A DNA stretch of 64,000 bases from Larus michahellis. Lineage: Eukaryota; Chordata; Aves; Charadriiformes; Laridae. The stretch is taken from contig NC_133911.1 in the NCBI RefSeq assembly GCF_964199755.1, positions 3,499,001 to 3,563,000 on the forward strand. The letters run 5' to 3'. A program made the translations under genes and the position numbers. Below are positions 27,201 through 38,940 of the stretch, piece after piece. The notes below the pieces were generated by a model. That model had not been told where the DNA came from, did not search any database, and saw only the letters and a program-made list of their open reading frames with translations. Within the stretch, counting starts at the first letter, position 1. Every line of letters starts with the position of its first letter.

Positions 27201-30200
27201 GTATAGACAGGATGATGGAGTTCTGCACAGAACACGAGAAGCCGGTAGGCTCTTGGACCCAGATTCACCCCACTGGGCTTTCGATATGAGATGCCACTTG
27301 CCTCTACGTGTGGTAGGAAGGAGTCGCTAAAGGAACTAGACTCCTCCAGGAGGAACCTCAGTTCTGCAGGGTGAATCTCAGCCCTATTGTTCTGGTTTTA
27401 TTATAAAAAAATAATCAGGAAAGTGTGAAGCCTCTGGTGAGCCAGCTCTGCCCCTAAGAGTGTGTGAGAGATGAATGGAGAGGCAATGGCTGCCGAGGCA
27501 TTTGGGAATAGCATTATTTTAAGTGTTCTGCAAGAAAGATGCAGGACAAAGTAATGCCTGGTTGAGTGACTCCTTAACTTGTAAGGCTGCCATCATTTGG
27601 GTTTTTTAAGGGAACCACTAGCCTTTATCCTGATGATGGAAGCTTGCTTTTCTAATTTCAGTTCTCTCCAATTATGCTGATGTCCAAATCTTAAAAAAAA
27701 CAAAAAACAACAAACGACAAATGGACATTGACTGAGGCATGGTCGTCATCTTTGTCCATGCACATGGGTATTATTACTGACAGTTAAAGCAAAAGTTAAA
27801 GAACAAGCCAAAACCCTTTGTCCGACAGAGTTTTGCATACGGTGCACTGAACTGTTGGGTGAGTAGGGGCCGTTTGTGGCAAGTTGAAATGAAAAGCAGT
27901 GGTCCTAGAACTCCTTGGGTTTCCTTTTCTGCAACTCTGGATGCAGCGTGGACCGAAAGAGCGCAGTGCTGATCTGTAGCTGGTTTGAGAAGTTGAGACA
28001 CTCAGGGACTCAGCATCTCAGTGACTAAACTGGTTGCACTGGGCAGGATCTCTGAAGACTTGGTCCGAACGCGATAACTTGTGCCATTGATGAAGGTGCA
28101 TTTGGGAACCTTTGTGTCGTTTTTTGCATCTGTTGGTAAAGCTGTCTTGAAACTTTTCATCCAACTTGGGAGTTGAGAAGTTCTTTTCGGACTCAGATCG
28201 TTTCAAAGAAGCATGTAACCTTTCTTTCTTTTAGAATTAGAAGAATCTCCCTTAACTGTGAAGAGTGACATGGCTACTATTGTCAAGGTTATGCAGCTCC
28301 CAGACTCAGGCCTTGAAATTCGGGACAGGATGTGGTTAAAAATTACCATCTCCAATGCAGTAATAGGTAAGCAGATCAAAGAAATGCTGGGGGGGGTGGG
28401 GGAACAGTGGCTTTTTGTAATTAGGCTGAAGAAACTATCTTTATATGAACTTTTTTTCCCCCCCTGTCTATGACCTCTTTTATTCCCTTGACTTGGTATT
28501 TGTGAACAACTCTTAAGTGTGACAGGAAATAACTAATAGCTCTTGTTTGAGCCTGGGCAGCCAAAAATGCTGCACGTTTCTCATGGCCACACACAGCTGG
28601 TCCTTAACCCTCACTTCTTGTATCTCTGGTTCTCCATGTAACTACGTGTGGCTCTAGCAATCTGCCCAAGTCCAGCAGAGCAGCCATCCTTGTAATTCCG
28701 GTTCCAGACAGCCACACAACCTTAACAGAGCATCTAATTACATTTAAAATTACCACAACTAGTCTACTTTTGATTCTGGCTGTCCTGTGACCTGAGCTGT
28801 GCTAACATTTAGTCAATCCAGGTTGTAGTTACCTTTTGCTGAGAAGGGGATTGGAACTCCCCCCAGGTCTTTTGACAATGTTGACACCTGCCTCTTGAGG
28901 AAGATGACCCCCCCAATCACTTCTGTTCTGTACATCCCGCGTCATTTTTCATTACTGCAACTCAGAAGGGGTTGAACAGTGTAACTATAAAATTTTCTGC
29001 ATGCGTATTTGGTGTCTCTGTTGATGTAGTGTCCAACTGGATGCAAAATAGTTCTTTTCTTTCTTTATTGATGTTTGCTGGTAACTAATGTAGCAGTTAA
29101 GCTGAGACGTGAAAATAACATTTTAAGCTCTTTGCATATTTGCGTTCGGTACCAGGCACAGTAGTACTAGTGGGCTGTGTGATAATGTGAAGATTAAAAA
29201 ACCTAAGGAGGTCAGTTTTGCTCAGATGATATTTGTGTCTCCTCTTGTGTTCTCATTTTAGGAGCAGATGTGGTTGACTGGCTTTACACACACGTGGAAG
29301 GCTTCAAAGACCGACGGGAGGCTAGAAAATACGCCAGCAGCATGTTAAAACATGGCTACCTCAGGCACACTGTGAACAAAATCACCTTCTCGGAACAGTG
29401 CTATTATGTCTTTGGAGACCTCTGTGGCAGTAAGTTCCCCCCCTGCGAAGGGCAAAGCTGCGTGGGTGTTGTCTCCTCTGCGCTCGCAGGATGCGCAGAG
29501 CAGAGTCCTGTAGGATTTCACAAGCGGGTGTTTCGGAGCAGGCCCCTATTGGGAAGTTGCATGACAAGTGGTTGACACTCCTGTTAGACCAAGTAGTTGG
29601 AAGAGCAGGATGAACTCATCAAACAGGGCATTGCACCGAGGCTCAAGAAAGCAGGATTTATTTCTGCTGATGCCACAGAATTCCTGCTTGTCAGCCACAC
29701 TCAGTTTCCGATCTGTAAAAGGGGGATGATTCCTCCTTGATTTACGGAAACGCTGCAAAGGTACCTTGGTGCTCAGCGGTGAATATTGATGCCTGCCCTA
29801 CCGTGTGTGATATTTAGAGTGAACTCTGGAGGCTGAGTCCCTCTGATCCCTCACCGCAGTGGGGTGCTGTGCCAGCCATTATTAACATGCAGGAGTCAGC
29901 TGCGAGGTAAGAACATGGTCTTCACCTTTTCTCTCTTTTCCAGATATGGCTGCACTGAACCTTAACAACGGTTCTAGCGGAGCCTCGGATCAGGATACCC
30001 TTGCTCCACTTCCACATCCTGCTGCTCCCTGGCCATTAGGCCAAGGATACACGTATCAGTATCCTCTGCCCCCTCCGTGTTTTCCACCAGCATACCAAGA
30101 CCCAGGCTTTAGCTATGGTAGTGGCAGTGCAGGGAGCCAGCAAAGCGAAGGTAAGATGGTTAATCTGGTATTTATTTCTACAGCCGTCATTAGCCCTAAC

Positions 30201-33200
30201 CATTTGCTTGAGTTCCTTCGTACTGTCTGTGCTCCTGTCTTGTGATTTTTGTATGCTGCCTGCATGGATCGGGTGCGACCGCACGGAATCAAAACTGTTT
30301 GTGTATGTGATGGAGTGGGTTAGCCTTTCAGCTCTGTATTGAAACTGCCAGCCACGTTTTAACTGAGTCGAATAGAATAGAAATAGAATAGAATAGAATA
30401 GATGCTGTTCATAGTTACGCTTTAGTTCTGTACCCCGTGCAAAATACCAGTGGGGAACTAAAGCCAAGCTGTTTGTGGTGTCCATAGTGGCATGGGCATC
30501 TCTACTTTTCTTACCCAACAGCACCACGTGGTAAACTACTGCTTAGATAACGCTGATTTAGGCCATTAATGAAATCAGAACCTTAATGACTCAATTGTCC
30601 ATCCTGTTAAAACAGATAAACTATTGCCCCCCTTCTTAGAGGTCAGAGCCATTGCCAACAGGGGGGCTGCAGTCGCCTGATGTTGCTAGAAATTAGATCG
30701 TTTCGTTGCTGATGGACCAGGGATTAGAACCAAGGTGCTCTTGGCTGTCACTTCAGTGCTCAGTCCAAAAGGAAAATCGCTCTCTTTGCTTGTGTGAGAC
30801 AAGCGTGAGCGGCCAGCCAGATGGGTTACAGGGCTGAAACACTGCTCACAGGGAGGAGAGTCTCTTCTGTCATATACGATAGGGGGAAAAAAGATAATAC
30901 TGCATGGATTAAAAACCTGACCTCCTCCTTTCCTGCCCTAGGATAATTTTGTGGTTCATTTTTAAACCTTAGTAAATAAAAACTATGTATTTTTTTTGCT
31001 GTACAGATTTTTTTAAAATTATTTTTTAAAATCACTTCCAGAGTGAGTTTTGCTTTTGGAAATGCTGCCAGTAAAGAAAGGGTGAGGATTCTCTGTGTTC
31101 TTAACGCCGAACATCCAGTAACTTGGATGGAAGTTCTTGCTGTTTACCACAGCCAGTTAGATTTTGCAAAATTGCACAGAAGAATTTCGTAACAGGAACT
31201 TGCTCACACAATTTTAGCACTATTGCTTCCCACCTTATCTCAAAATAAGAAGTGTCTGTGAGGAAGCTCCCAGTGATATCCAGAGGTTTTAGAACTGCAA
31301 GCTGATTGTGCTGGGAAGAACATGACGGGTTTTTTTGGCAGCTGGTTCTGTGGGCAGTAGAATATTAGGTCTCTGCTGCTGGAATAGGAAAGGTATGGTA
31401 TTTTATCCATGCGACCTGTGTTACTGGCTAAAGAGAGCCTTATGAAAGGTGCCAAAGTGTTAAATTTTGAAGGGTTTCAACGCTTTCCTTGTTCTTCTTT
31501 TGGAAACTACACTTTTGTGTTGTTTCTTGTTTTGTAACTGTTATTCCCTTGTTTTGTTCTGAGCAAGCGTTAGACTGAAGGATTCCTAGAGGAATGGCTG
31601 ACTCTAGGGGATTGGTAAGCTTCAAATGCCTCCATAATAATAATGAATTCACAGCATGATCGTTTTAGACTCTTGTGACCCAAATGTTTAGCTGTATTTT
31701 TTCTTTTATTTTTTTATTTTTAATTGTCTTGGACGCTCAACCTGTCTCGATGCACAGTAGTCCAATAGTGTGGCATTGGCGTATCAACCTGTCTGGCCCC
31801 TGCGTGCCTCTGCTGCAGCAGCAGCAGCAGATGGGAGAGTCCTGTCACCAGTCCCTCGCTGCTCTTCATGAAAGAAAGAAAGAAAGAAAGAAATCCCAAC
31901 TCCTAATTTATTAGTCTGATGTTATCCATATGGATTGGATTTATCTACCAGTGCCCTTCCACTGCTCATTTAGTGAAAGATGCTTGAGCACTGTCTCAGG
32001 CAGGTATTGAGTAGTGGGACACAAGGCTGCGTTGCTCGCTCTCAATACAGAGTGTTAGAATTGGGTTTCTTCTGAAGTTTCTCTTTTATGCGTGATGTTA
32101 GATCATAACTGAATTCATCTGGTGAACAAGACCTCAGCTTTCGCTTGGGCTGCATGTCTCTAAGACAGGCCAGTCCCTAGCTGCCAAGAAGGCGACACTC
32201 TTGTTAGATTGCATTTAATCTCAAGGGTTAGAGGGACTTTCTGATTGATTGTTCTCTGACAGGATTTAAAGGCAGGTCAGGGAGAGAGTGAACCTCAGCA
32301 CGGCCAGAGGAGAACCGCTATGCTGCTAATTATTCTTAGGAAGACTGCTATAATGGTAGATGGTTTCTCTATTTTCTTTCTGCCACGTAATCAGCTTGGA
32401 GTGCAGCTGCAGAAAGCCAGGTTCTTCTGAGACAAGTCTGCATTAACCACTTGACCTCGTAGAGTCTTGGCAGATGAGCTAGAGCTGCTAGTCCAGGTAT
32501 ACTCAAGTCTGGAGTAGCGACGTGATGGCAGTCTCAGTCCTACTGCCCATGGAAGACCTCTCAAGATGAGTAATACATGCTTTCAGGGCAGCTTGCTTTC
32601 TCCCCTGCCTGATCTTTACTCATCCACAAGCTACGGAACTGGCAGTGGATTCTTGTGTATGGGGAGCTTGCATCGAGGAGTAATGACTTGGGTAAGGTTT
32701 GCAGGGTTTGGATGGGTGGCAGCAGAATGCATCATGAGATAAAGGCAGAGGTATATTTGCTGTGGAAGAGTTAAAATAAAATGTTAATTTTCTTCCACCG
32801 TGAAAAACGTGCCACACTGGAGAGCTTGCAAAATGCTTCTTGGAGAGAATATCTACATTGTTCTTTGGAGTAAAGGCTGTAACAGTCAACCTGCTAACAA
32901 GTAGTTTCTTTGCTCTTATTTGTCTTTACAAGATTGCTGTGAAACATTTGAAATGGCAGCTCAGGGAGCACCTTACCTCTTCAAAGGCTCACCTTAATGA
33001 ATCTTTGTAGGAGTTGGTGGGGACAGCTCAACCCAAGTTAACGTCTCCATTTACGGATGGAAGAAAACTAAGGCACAAAGCAGGACGGTGTTTTTCCCAG
33101 AGCAGAGAAGAGCTGATAGGGGTTACCATCAGCAAATCCCACTTCAGAGTGCCAGGCTCAGAATACTAACCTCAAGTCCAGTGGTTTTTGTATTCTGTGT

Positions 33201-34785
33201 TTTCCATCTGTCCCCAGCTTTTCTTGCACTCTGCAGGGGAATGTAGCCTTTCCCCTGGACACCCCAGGTCGGTCTAGTTTTCCTGTCTCTAAACATCAGC
33301 TGGAGCAGACAGGAGGTGATGATCATCTGTAATTCAAGAAAGGAGCAGCTCAGAATCATTCTGCGTTTCCCGTTTCAGTGACCCCAGTGACTCAGTGGCT
33401 CATTCAGACTCAAAAGCTGGTCCCATGTTCCGCTGGCTGGGGACCCTTTTTGGGGAGAAGGTCTTGCACTAAGATGGCATGAACTTAATGAGAGATTCTC
33501 TGGGTTGGTTTGTTGTTTTTTTGAAAAGAATAATTAACTCGGAAATGTCTCCTGACATCATCCTAGCCTATCTCTCATGGTAACAGAGCATGACCTTCAA
33601 TTTTTGAAGTTTAGTGAAGCTTATATGTAGCAACAACTGAGCGTGCACACCAGCAGCAGTCCTTTGTTTTTCCAAGTTGATTTAGTGGCCTCTGCTGGGA
33701 ACATCCTGCGTGTTACTGATTCATCGTAGAGCAGTTCAACAAATAACTGGGTTTTTAAGAATTCTCCAGCAACAGAACATGGTAGCGATGAATTTAAAAA
33801 GAATCTACCCACTGGAGCCAGCAAAAGGACATCTATTAACCTCAGGCGATTTGGCCCTGGGTGCGAGTATGCCCAGCGTGCCCAAGGGTGATAGGGAAGG
33901 CAAATGAGTTTCTTTTTGAAAAGTTTTTGCCAGTAGAAGATAACAAAGACAGTTACAATTAGATTGAACCTCGTTTGCTTGAGTCAAACCCCAAATGCCT
34001 GCTTCTTCCTTCCATTCCTGTTCCTCCCCTCTCTCCAGTCAGTGGGGCTGCAGCGGAGCAGATGGCTTTCAGCCAGCAAAGGCTTTCAGCCAGTAGCTCC
34101 AGGCTAGCTGCGGCTTCCCCTGGGCAAGCTCTGAGGTGTCTACGTGTACCTGTGCATGGCACCACCTTGTCAGCTTTGTTCTACCGATTGTCATTGCTGA
34201 GTCCCATAAGCCACCAACGCACGTTCAGGCCTGGTTCTGTCATCACTGTTGCCATTGCGATGGTCGTACCCGGATCTGTGGGTTGTGGTAGGAGGAGGAG
34301 GGAGACAGCAGCAGACGTGAGCTAATGCTGCTTTTCTCTGTGTCCTTTTTGCTGGGGGGGCTTTAGGAAGCAAAAGCAGCGGCTCGAACCGAAGCAACAG
34401 CGAGAACAGCAGGAGAGCTCTTGGCAGAGAGAAGGACCGTAAGTCGGCTGGCAGCGGCAGCGAGTCCGACCACACTGCCCGCAGCGGGGGTGGCACCAGT
34501 GTCCTGCGGCGGGAGAGGCCCGTCAGCCAGCTCAGCCACCGGAGTCACGTCTCTGCCACCCACAGCGAGAGAAGCCACCACAGCCATCATTCTTACGGGC
34601 CTCCAGGAGTCCCACCCCTCTACAATCTCCCCAAAATGGGCTCCAAAGTCTACGGGACGAGCGGACCCCCTGGAGGGCCCCCCGTGAGGGAACTGAGCTC
34701 TGTTCCTCCAGAGCTGACGGGGAGCCGGCAGTCCTTCCAGAAGGCCATGGGCAACCCTTGTGAATTCTTTGTCGACATCATGTGA
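12068..34785 (+). CDS. DVL1: Dishevelled-1 (segment polarity protein dishevelled homologue DVL-1), 5'-incomplete
   Basis: Cytoplasmic scaffold that relays Frizzled signals in canonical Wnt and planar-polarity pathways. Eleven coding exons join in phase: 12068-12206, 18604-18697, 19728-19797, 20570-20709, 21033-21109, 21595-21662, 23252-23401, 28235-28366, 29262-29429, 29944-30150, 34367-34785. All introns are GT-AG. They encode 553 residues ending in TGA. Order in the partial protein: acidic Ser-rich linker, basic [10 protein letters not shown] stretch, PDZ domain (about residues 90-182, with FLGI ligand-binding loop), Ser/Thr linker, DEP domain (about 255-345), Pro-rich segment and a C-terminus ending FVDIM. 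About 140 N-terminal residues, including the DIX polymerisation domain, are missing compared with the roughly 695-residue family. DVL1 is chosen over DVL2/DVL3 because of the [12 protein letters not shown] segment and because TAS1R3, CPTP and INTS11 follow. Recognition is from family knowledge; no alignment was run. Confidence 0.96.
12319..12380 (+). repeat. Pyrimidine-rich tract (CT/T)n
   Basis: A run of T and TCT units ending in a long T tract, in a DVL1 intron just after the exon at 12206. Simple sequence; no function assigned. Confidence 0.7.
17885..18009 (+). mobile_element. CR1 LINE 3'-end fragment
   Basis: A very short copy in the first DVL1 intron of the window. It starts at TCAAGGCCAGGCTGGATGA and ends AACACATTGTATGATTCT. 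Same subfamily variants as the copy at 11300-11480. Confidence 0.87.
18604..18697 (+). CDS. DVL1: DVL1 coding exon, Ser cluster and basic region
   Basis: The 94-bp exon encodes [20 protein letters not shown] followed by more basic residues and RQIDR. This is the polybasic segment just before the PDZ domain that is conserved in all dishevelleds. The first base completes the Arg codon from the previous exon; the exon ends at a codon boundary before GTAAGG. Confidence 0.95.
19728..19797 (+). CDS. DVL1: DVL1 coding exon, start of PDZ domain
   Basis: The 70-bp exon encodes [15 protein letters not shown] and TVTLNM, the first beta strand of the PDZ domain. It follows a TTTTGCAG acceptor and ends one base into the next codon before GTAAG. 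Confidence 0.95.
20570..20709 (+). CDS. DVL1: DVL1 coding exon, PDZ core
   Basis: The 140-bp exon encodes [18 protein letters not shown] and [23 protein letters not shown] is the carboxylate-binding loop of the dishevelled PDZ domain, which contacts the Frizzled internal KTxxxW motif. Confidence 0.97.
21033..21109 (+). CDS. DVL1: DVL1 coding exon, PDZ helix region
   Basis: The 77-bp exon encodes [18 protein letters not shown] and the following REIVSKPG. This is the PDZ strand and second helix that form the peptide groove together with the FLGI loop. It starts in phase 0 after TTTCAG. Confidence 0.97.
21595..21662 (+). CDS. DVL1: DVL1 coding exon, end of PDZ domain
   Basis: The 68-bp exon encodes [18 protein letters not shown] and TIPR. 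It closes the PDZ fold and enters the linker. The donor is GTGAGT. Confidence 0.96.
23252..23401 (+). CDS. DVL1: DVL1 coding exon, PDZ-DEP linker
   Basis: The 150-bp exon encodes [15 protein letters not shown], a GAYPRYG motif, a Ser/Thr-rich run and SSIPDSE. This is the conserved linker ahead of DEP. The next intron is long, 4.8 kb. Confidence 0.95.
24105..24135 (+). repeat. Tandem repeat GAGGAGCACAC, nearly three copies
   Basis: An 11-bp unit repeated at 24105, 24116 and 24127, the last copy truncated after nine bases. It lies in the intron between the DVL1 exons at 23401 and 28235. Confidence 0.8.
28235..28366 (+). CDS. DVL1: DVL1 coding exon, start of DEP domain
   Basis: The 132-bp exon encodes [12 protein letters not shown], the DEP entry segment [15 protein letters not shown], and SNAVI. 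The LEE(S/A)PLTVKSDM sequence is characteristic of DVL1 rather than DVL3. The acceptor is TTTTAG at 28231-28234. Confidence 0.96.
29262..29429 (+). CDS. DVL1: DVL1 coding exon, DEP core
   Basis: The 168-bp exon encodes [15 protein letters not shown], the helix [20 protein letters not shown] and [13 protein letters not shown]. The DEP domain binds Frizzled and membrane lipid, and its basic KHGYLRH patch is intact. Confidence 0.97.
29944..30150 (+). CDS. DVL1: DVL1 coding exon, Pro-rich segment after DEP
   Basis: The 207-bp exon encodes [37 protein letters not shown], a Pro-rich [13 protein letters not shown] stretch and [10 protein letters not shown]. It ends one base into the Gly codon that the last exon completes. 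Confidence 0.96.
30370..30407 (+). repeat. Microsatellite (AATAG)n
   Basis: Seven imperfect AATAG units with one extra A, in the last DVL1 intron. Confidence 0.8.
31870..31893 (+). repeat. Microsatellite (GAAA)6
   Basis: Six tandem GAAA units in the last DVL1 intron. A short CAG run (31816-31830) lies 40 bases before it. Confidence 0.85.
34367..34785 (+). CDS. DVL1: DVL1 last coding exon, C-terminal tail
   Basis: This exon encodes 138 further residues and the TGA stop at 34783-34785. It contains [26 protein letters not shown], a His/Ser run ([14 protein letters not shown]), [10 protein letters not shown] and the family C-terminus [17 protein letters not shown]. In human DVL1 the tail is the region altered by the Robinow-syndrome frameshifts. 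Confidence 0.96.
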
Positions 34786-37700
34786 GAGGAAGTGCCTTCA
34801 GACTCTGCTTGGGGAAGGGCCGGGGGCGGGGGGGGCGGGTAATGATTGTTTTGGGGGTGGGTGGGCAATTTGGTCATTGTCGAACACTTACTGGAAGAAA
34901 CTTGGCTGTCTTGCATGTCACACCTTCCTGGTTTGCAATTGTGTTGCAGAAAAACCAAGAAAACAAAACAAAAAATACAAAAAAAACCCAAACCACCCCA
35001 CAAAAACGAACAAAAAAAATCTCCTGGGATTGCTAAATATTAGCAAATTGATGGCATCTTTTCTTTATTTTTTTTCCCCCCTCTTGTTTTTGGTTGTGAA
35101 TGCCTGGTGTATATTCACATCTTAATGCGCTTTGGTAATCGTGGCACCTACACAAGGCAATCGGTGTTATCTTTTTGGCCGATTCAAGGACTAGCATTTC
35201 ACACGACTTCTAAATTTCCAATGATGCATAGTAGCACTTTTTATTTTTCCCTGCTTTTTCTTTTACAAGTCAAAAATGACCGCTGGCTGGTATCTGTGAT
35301 ACTGCCTCGCGATGCTGGTTCTTGGATGGCACCAGTCAGCGCTCCAAGCAGCCGTGGCACCTGCAAGTGGACAGACAACATGCGCTCGGAAAGGAGCAGG
35401 CTCAAACCAATTCCTAGCAGAAAGCAAAGCTGTGGCCACCTTCTTCTCCTGACTAGGGAGTATAAATCAATCTTTCTTTCTTTTTTTCTTTTTTCTTTTT
35501 TTTTTTTTTTTTTAAAAAAAAGATATTATTCTATCAAGGGAGTGGTGGAGTCTTGCTACTGTATGTGTTCATCGTGCAGAACTTGTAAAGTTATTTCATT
35601 TAGTCTCACGGTAGTGACTTTGTAGCTGCGGTCCGTTCCTGGGCATTTCAGTCACATCCCTGCTGACAGAGGTGTCTCTCTCTTCTGGTTATAATGCGCA
35701 CTGGCTTACAGGTTTTAAAAGTTGTTTCCACAGAAATAGGACAATTGCTGCTATGCGATTCTGATAGTGTAGCTGCAGCTTTTCCCTTTTGAAGGGGATA
35801 TTTATCCCATTCTAGCAGAGGCGTAGGTAAGTCCTGGCTCCCACTGGGACGTGGCTAATCATTTTGATCACCTCTTTTTCCGTTCTTAGTTTCTGAGCAG
35901 TCTCTTTCTCTTTTTTTTTTTTTTTTAAATAGAAACCTGGAGATGTCTAATCCCAATTGCAGTGTTACCCAAGGGAATGTGTTCTGAACACAGATGGGGG
36001 CTAGCTGTTAGCAGAGCGGTGAGAGGATGTTTTGAAAACAGCTCATAAATGGTACAATGAATGAATCTTTATACCCGACACAGAGCGAGGCCCGTGCTAA
36101 AGCTCCTGCTGGGGAGCTTTGACTTAAGCAACTGCTATTGTATATCCCCAGGATTTCATTAGTGTGGATTTCTCGCTCTAAGGCTATGGACGCTTGATAA
36201 AGGATGTTCAGGAACCTTCACTTTTTTAAAGTATCTGAATCGAGGGCATGGGAAGAGCACACCCACACACTGTTTTGGTGGCTCATTTAATGGGAAATAT
36301 GTGTTCAGCTGCAGTCACTTAGTGGCATTTCACCACGGGGCCATGCCTCGGTGAAATCCTCTTTTGTGAGATACCTGCTTCTAGCAGGTTTTAGGACAGG
36401 TGCTTTAAAATCAGTCTTTACTGTATATAAGCATTTTCTTCACTGGTAAGATGCTTCTTTTTGTTATGTTCCATGCTTTATGGGTAGTGTGAATATCTGA
36501 TATGAATGTCAAAAAGAGAACGTGTCTTTCTCACTATATACGTGTAGCTTCACGTTCCTTTGTCACCCTGAAAAATTACTCTTCAAGCTGTCCCTTTTGT
36601 ATGTTGCTCATTCTGATAGATTTTTTTCACCACTTCTGTTCTTACGACAGGTCTGTGTGCAAACACATCCCTTTTACAAAAGTCAGAGTAACGTTTTCAA
36701 CTGTCTGTGTTAATTGGAGACGTAAGTCTCACTTTCAAAAGGGAGCTAGGCATGTAGGAAACACCGTGTCACCCAGGCTAGGTGCTCTAATTACTGGGCT
36801 TCTAAACGAGCTGAGTGGTTTTGGACAGTTTTCTTTAAAAAAAATCTCCTGAAAAGCTACATAATGTTTCTGAAAGCGGTGCTTTCGGTGTAATCCATCT
36901 GATGGGCTAGCGTAGATTGCAGAGTTGGCGATGGCTTCTTCAAAAGAACGGCACTACCTAAAGCTTGACTGTGCAACGTTATCCTTACTTTTCCTTTCCT
37001 CCTCCCAGTAACACAGCAAAGATGCTAACTAAACTCTGTAAGCTGTTCCGAAAGATTGACATTTAAAGCGACGAAATAAATCAGGGTAAAATAATTCTGT
37101 AATTCTATGTCTCCAGGAGACACTGTTAAGAAGTCTGTGACTTTACTGACAATCACTAGTGGTTCTACTTTTAAATTAATTTTAACTTTTCTGGTCTCTT
37201 ATATATTACAATTTTTCTGGCCCACTTTGTCTTAAGGCAGAACTTACAGGGCTGGAGGAAAAGAGGGTCATTTTAATAAGATATTCCCAAAAGGGATTGA
37301 AGCTGGGGGCTGAGCTTTCACCCACGGAAGAAACGTGTTTAATTTCCTTATGTCTTTTCAAGAGTTGCGGTTTACGCACCCGCTGGGGTTTTTTTTGTCG
37401 TCTTGTTATGCTGTTGGCAGAAACTCTTCTGTGTCTTGCTGGTCTTTGCTGCTACGTTGAAAGGACTGTGTTATATACTGGTGTGTTTGTGGGTATCGCT
37501 GGGCTGAGGCTGACGGTCCGTAACGTAGGCGAGGGAAAAGCTGCGGAAACGGGGCTGCTAAAATCCAGCCTGAACACGCTTCCCCCGCAAACAGGCCTCC
37601 ATTGCAGGCGAATGAGGAGTGCCCTGGATGTACTGAGAGATGTGCGGTGGGTTAGTACTGTAGAGCGTGTAGAACCTGCTATTTTCAAAGAGGAGAATGT

Positions 37701-38940
37701 AAATGACCCTTCTGTGAACAGTGCAATACGTAGTGGCCGCTGCGTCTAAAACAAAAGCTCGATTTCCCCGCCTCATAGTGTACAGCGGAGAGGCTGGTTG
37801 GAGTCAATGGAAAGTTAGGCCTGAAACATTGCTAGCTCTTCATTTTCACAAGTGACTGAAGACAGGAGATTTCCCAAATCCCATCCTTGGCGTTCAACGC
37901 ATGTGCATGTGTCCTTGCAACACGGGGGCCCGGGGGCCCAGCTGTGCGAGTTTCTCCTCCCGAGTACAGCACTGCCTGCAGGAAGAAGTGCCGCCGATGC
38001 CAATAACGCTACGTACAGTAGGGAGAGCTGTGCCAGGTGGAAGGACGTGTGAAGGCTGGAGTCCTGCAGAACTGGCTGTTTCTCTCACCTGGGCATGAAA
38101 TTTTTCCCTGATTTAACATCAAATAACTGGCGCTGGCTGGGCTCTAGAACGCATGACCTGTGCCTCTAACTACAGGGAGAAGTTACGGGTTTGCTGTACA
38201 GGGCGTTGAAACAACCTGGTACCAGGAGCCTTAAATAGGTGATGTTTTTATTCTGGAAGTGAGACCCTCAACACCTGCCTGTGCTCTGCAGCTGAGCTTA
38301 ATGTTCACGCATACCTGCCGACAGCTTTTAACAAGGACTAACAGGTATGGTTGGAAGATCGTAGAAAATGATGAGAAAGCAGTTTGGGATGGCGTCTCCT
38401 GTCCCAAGGAGGCATTATCTGTAAGGGGTAGTGTACCCACTCGGTATATTTTTGGCAAACAGTCTTAAAAGCACTGCTATTGTCTTTTACCTCCTGTTAA
38501 TAAATCTACTTTTCAAAGGTAACAGTCCCCTGGACACTTTATCCAAAGGTCTATTGGATGGCAAGCAATGATGCACAGACATTGACTTTTGATATTATTT
38601 TTGTTCTATTCAAATGGGCGGTCCCATCTTGAGACTTGACAGCTCATGAGTTGATGTAATTGTTTTTGTTTTGCATTTAACTGGATTGTAATAAGATTGA
38701 CTTAAAATTATTAATTCTAATCAGTGATTAGAAATACATGTAAAGAATTTTATGTACAGTAGAGGAACAAAGTTACATGATTTTAAATAATGAAAACCCA
38801 GACTATCACCTATTCTAGAATTGGTTCTACTCAAAGAGTGACCTCTTACTAGCATGGACTGCACTGTTCCTGTTAAATGTCTATTGCATAATTGAATTCT
38901 TTTTTGTAGATATTGTATTAAAACCCAAGTGTCTGTATAG
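34786..38940 (+). other. DVL1: DVL1 3' UTR and immediate 3' flank
   Basis: AT-rich sequence after the stop with no recognised ORF. Candidate polyadenylation hexamers on the + strand are AATAAA at 37075-37080 and 38499-38504, and ATTAAA at 38917-38922. The last is followed by a T/G-rich stretch. Which one is used, and so the UTR length (2.3-4.1 kb), cannot be settled from sequence. Confidence 0.4.
35471..35521 (+). repeat. T-rich tract followed by A run
   Basis: TTTC/TTCT units and a long T run followed by TTTAAAAAAA, within the DVL1 3' UTR or flank. Confidence 0.7.

Larger units (their letters stand above)
12207..34366 (+). other. DVL1: DVL1 introns in the window
   Basis: Ten GT-AG introns: 12207-18603, 18698-19727, 19798-20569, 20710-21032, 21110-21594, 21663-23251, 23402-28234, 28367-29261, 29430-29943 and 30151-34366. 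No additional coding exon was recognised in them. They hold one CR1 fragment and simple repeats, listed separately. The 6.4-, 4.8- and 4.2-kb introns account for most of the gene length. Confidence 0.85.

Noticed and set aside
35107-35625. 172-codon open frame on the + strand after DVL1
   Set aside because: It runs through a long T tract giving poly-Phe and lies in the 3' UTR or flank; no conserved features.
37297-37749. 150-codon open frame on the + strand in the DVL1 3' flank
   Set aside because: No recognisable domain, leader or splice support; length is within chance for this sequence.
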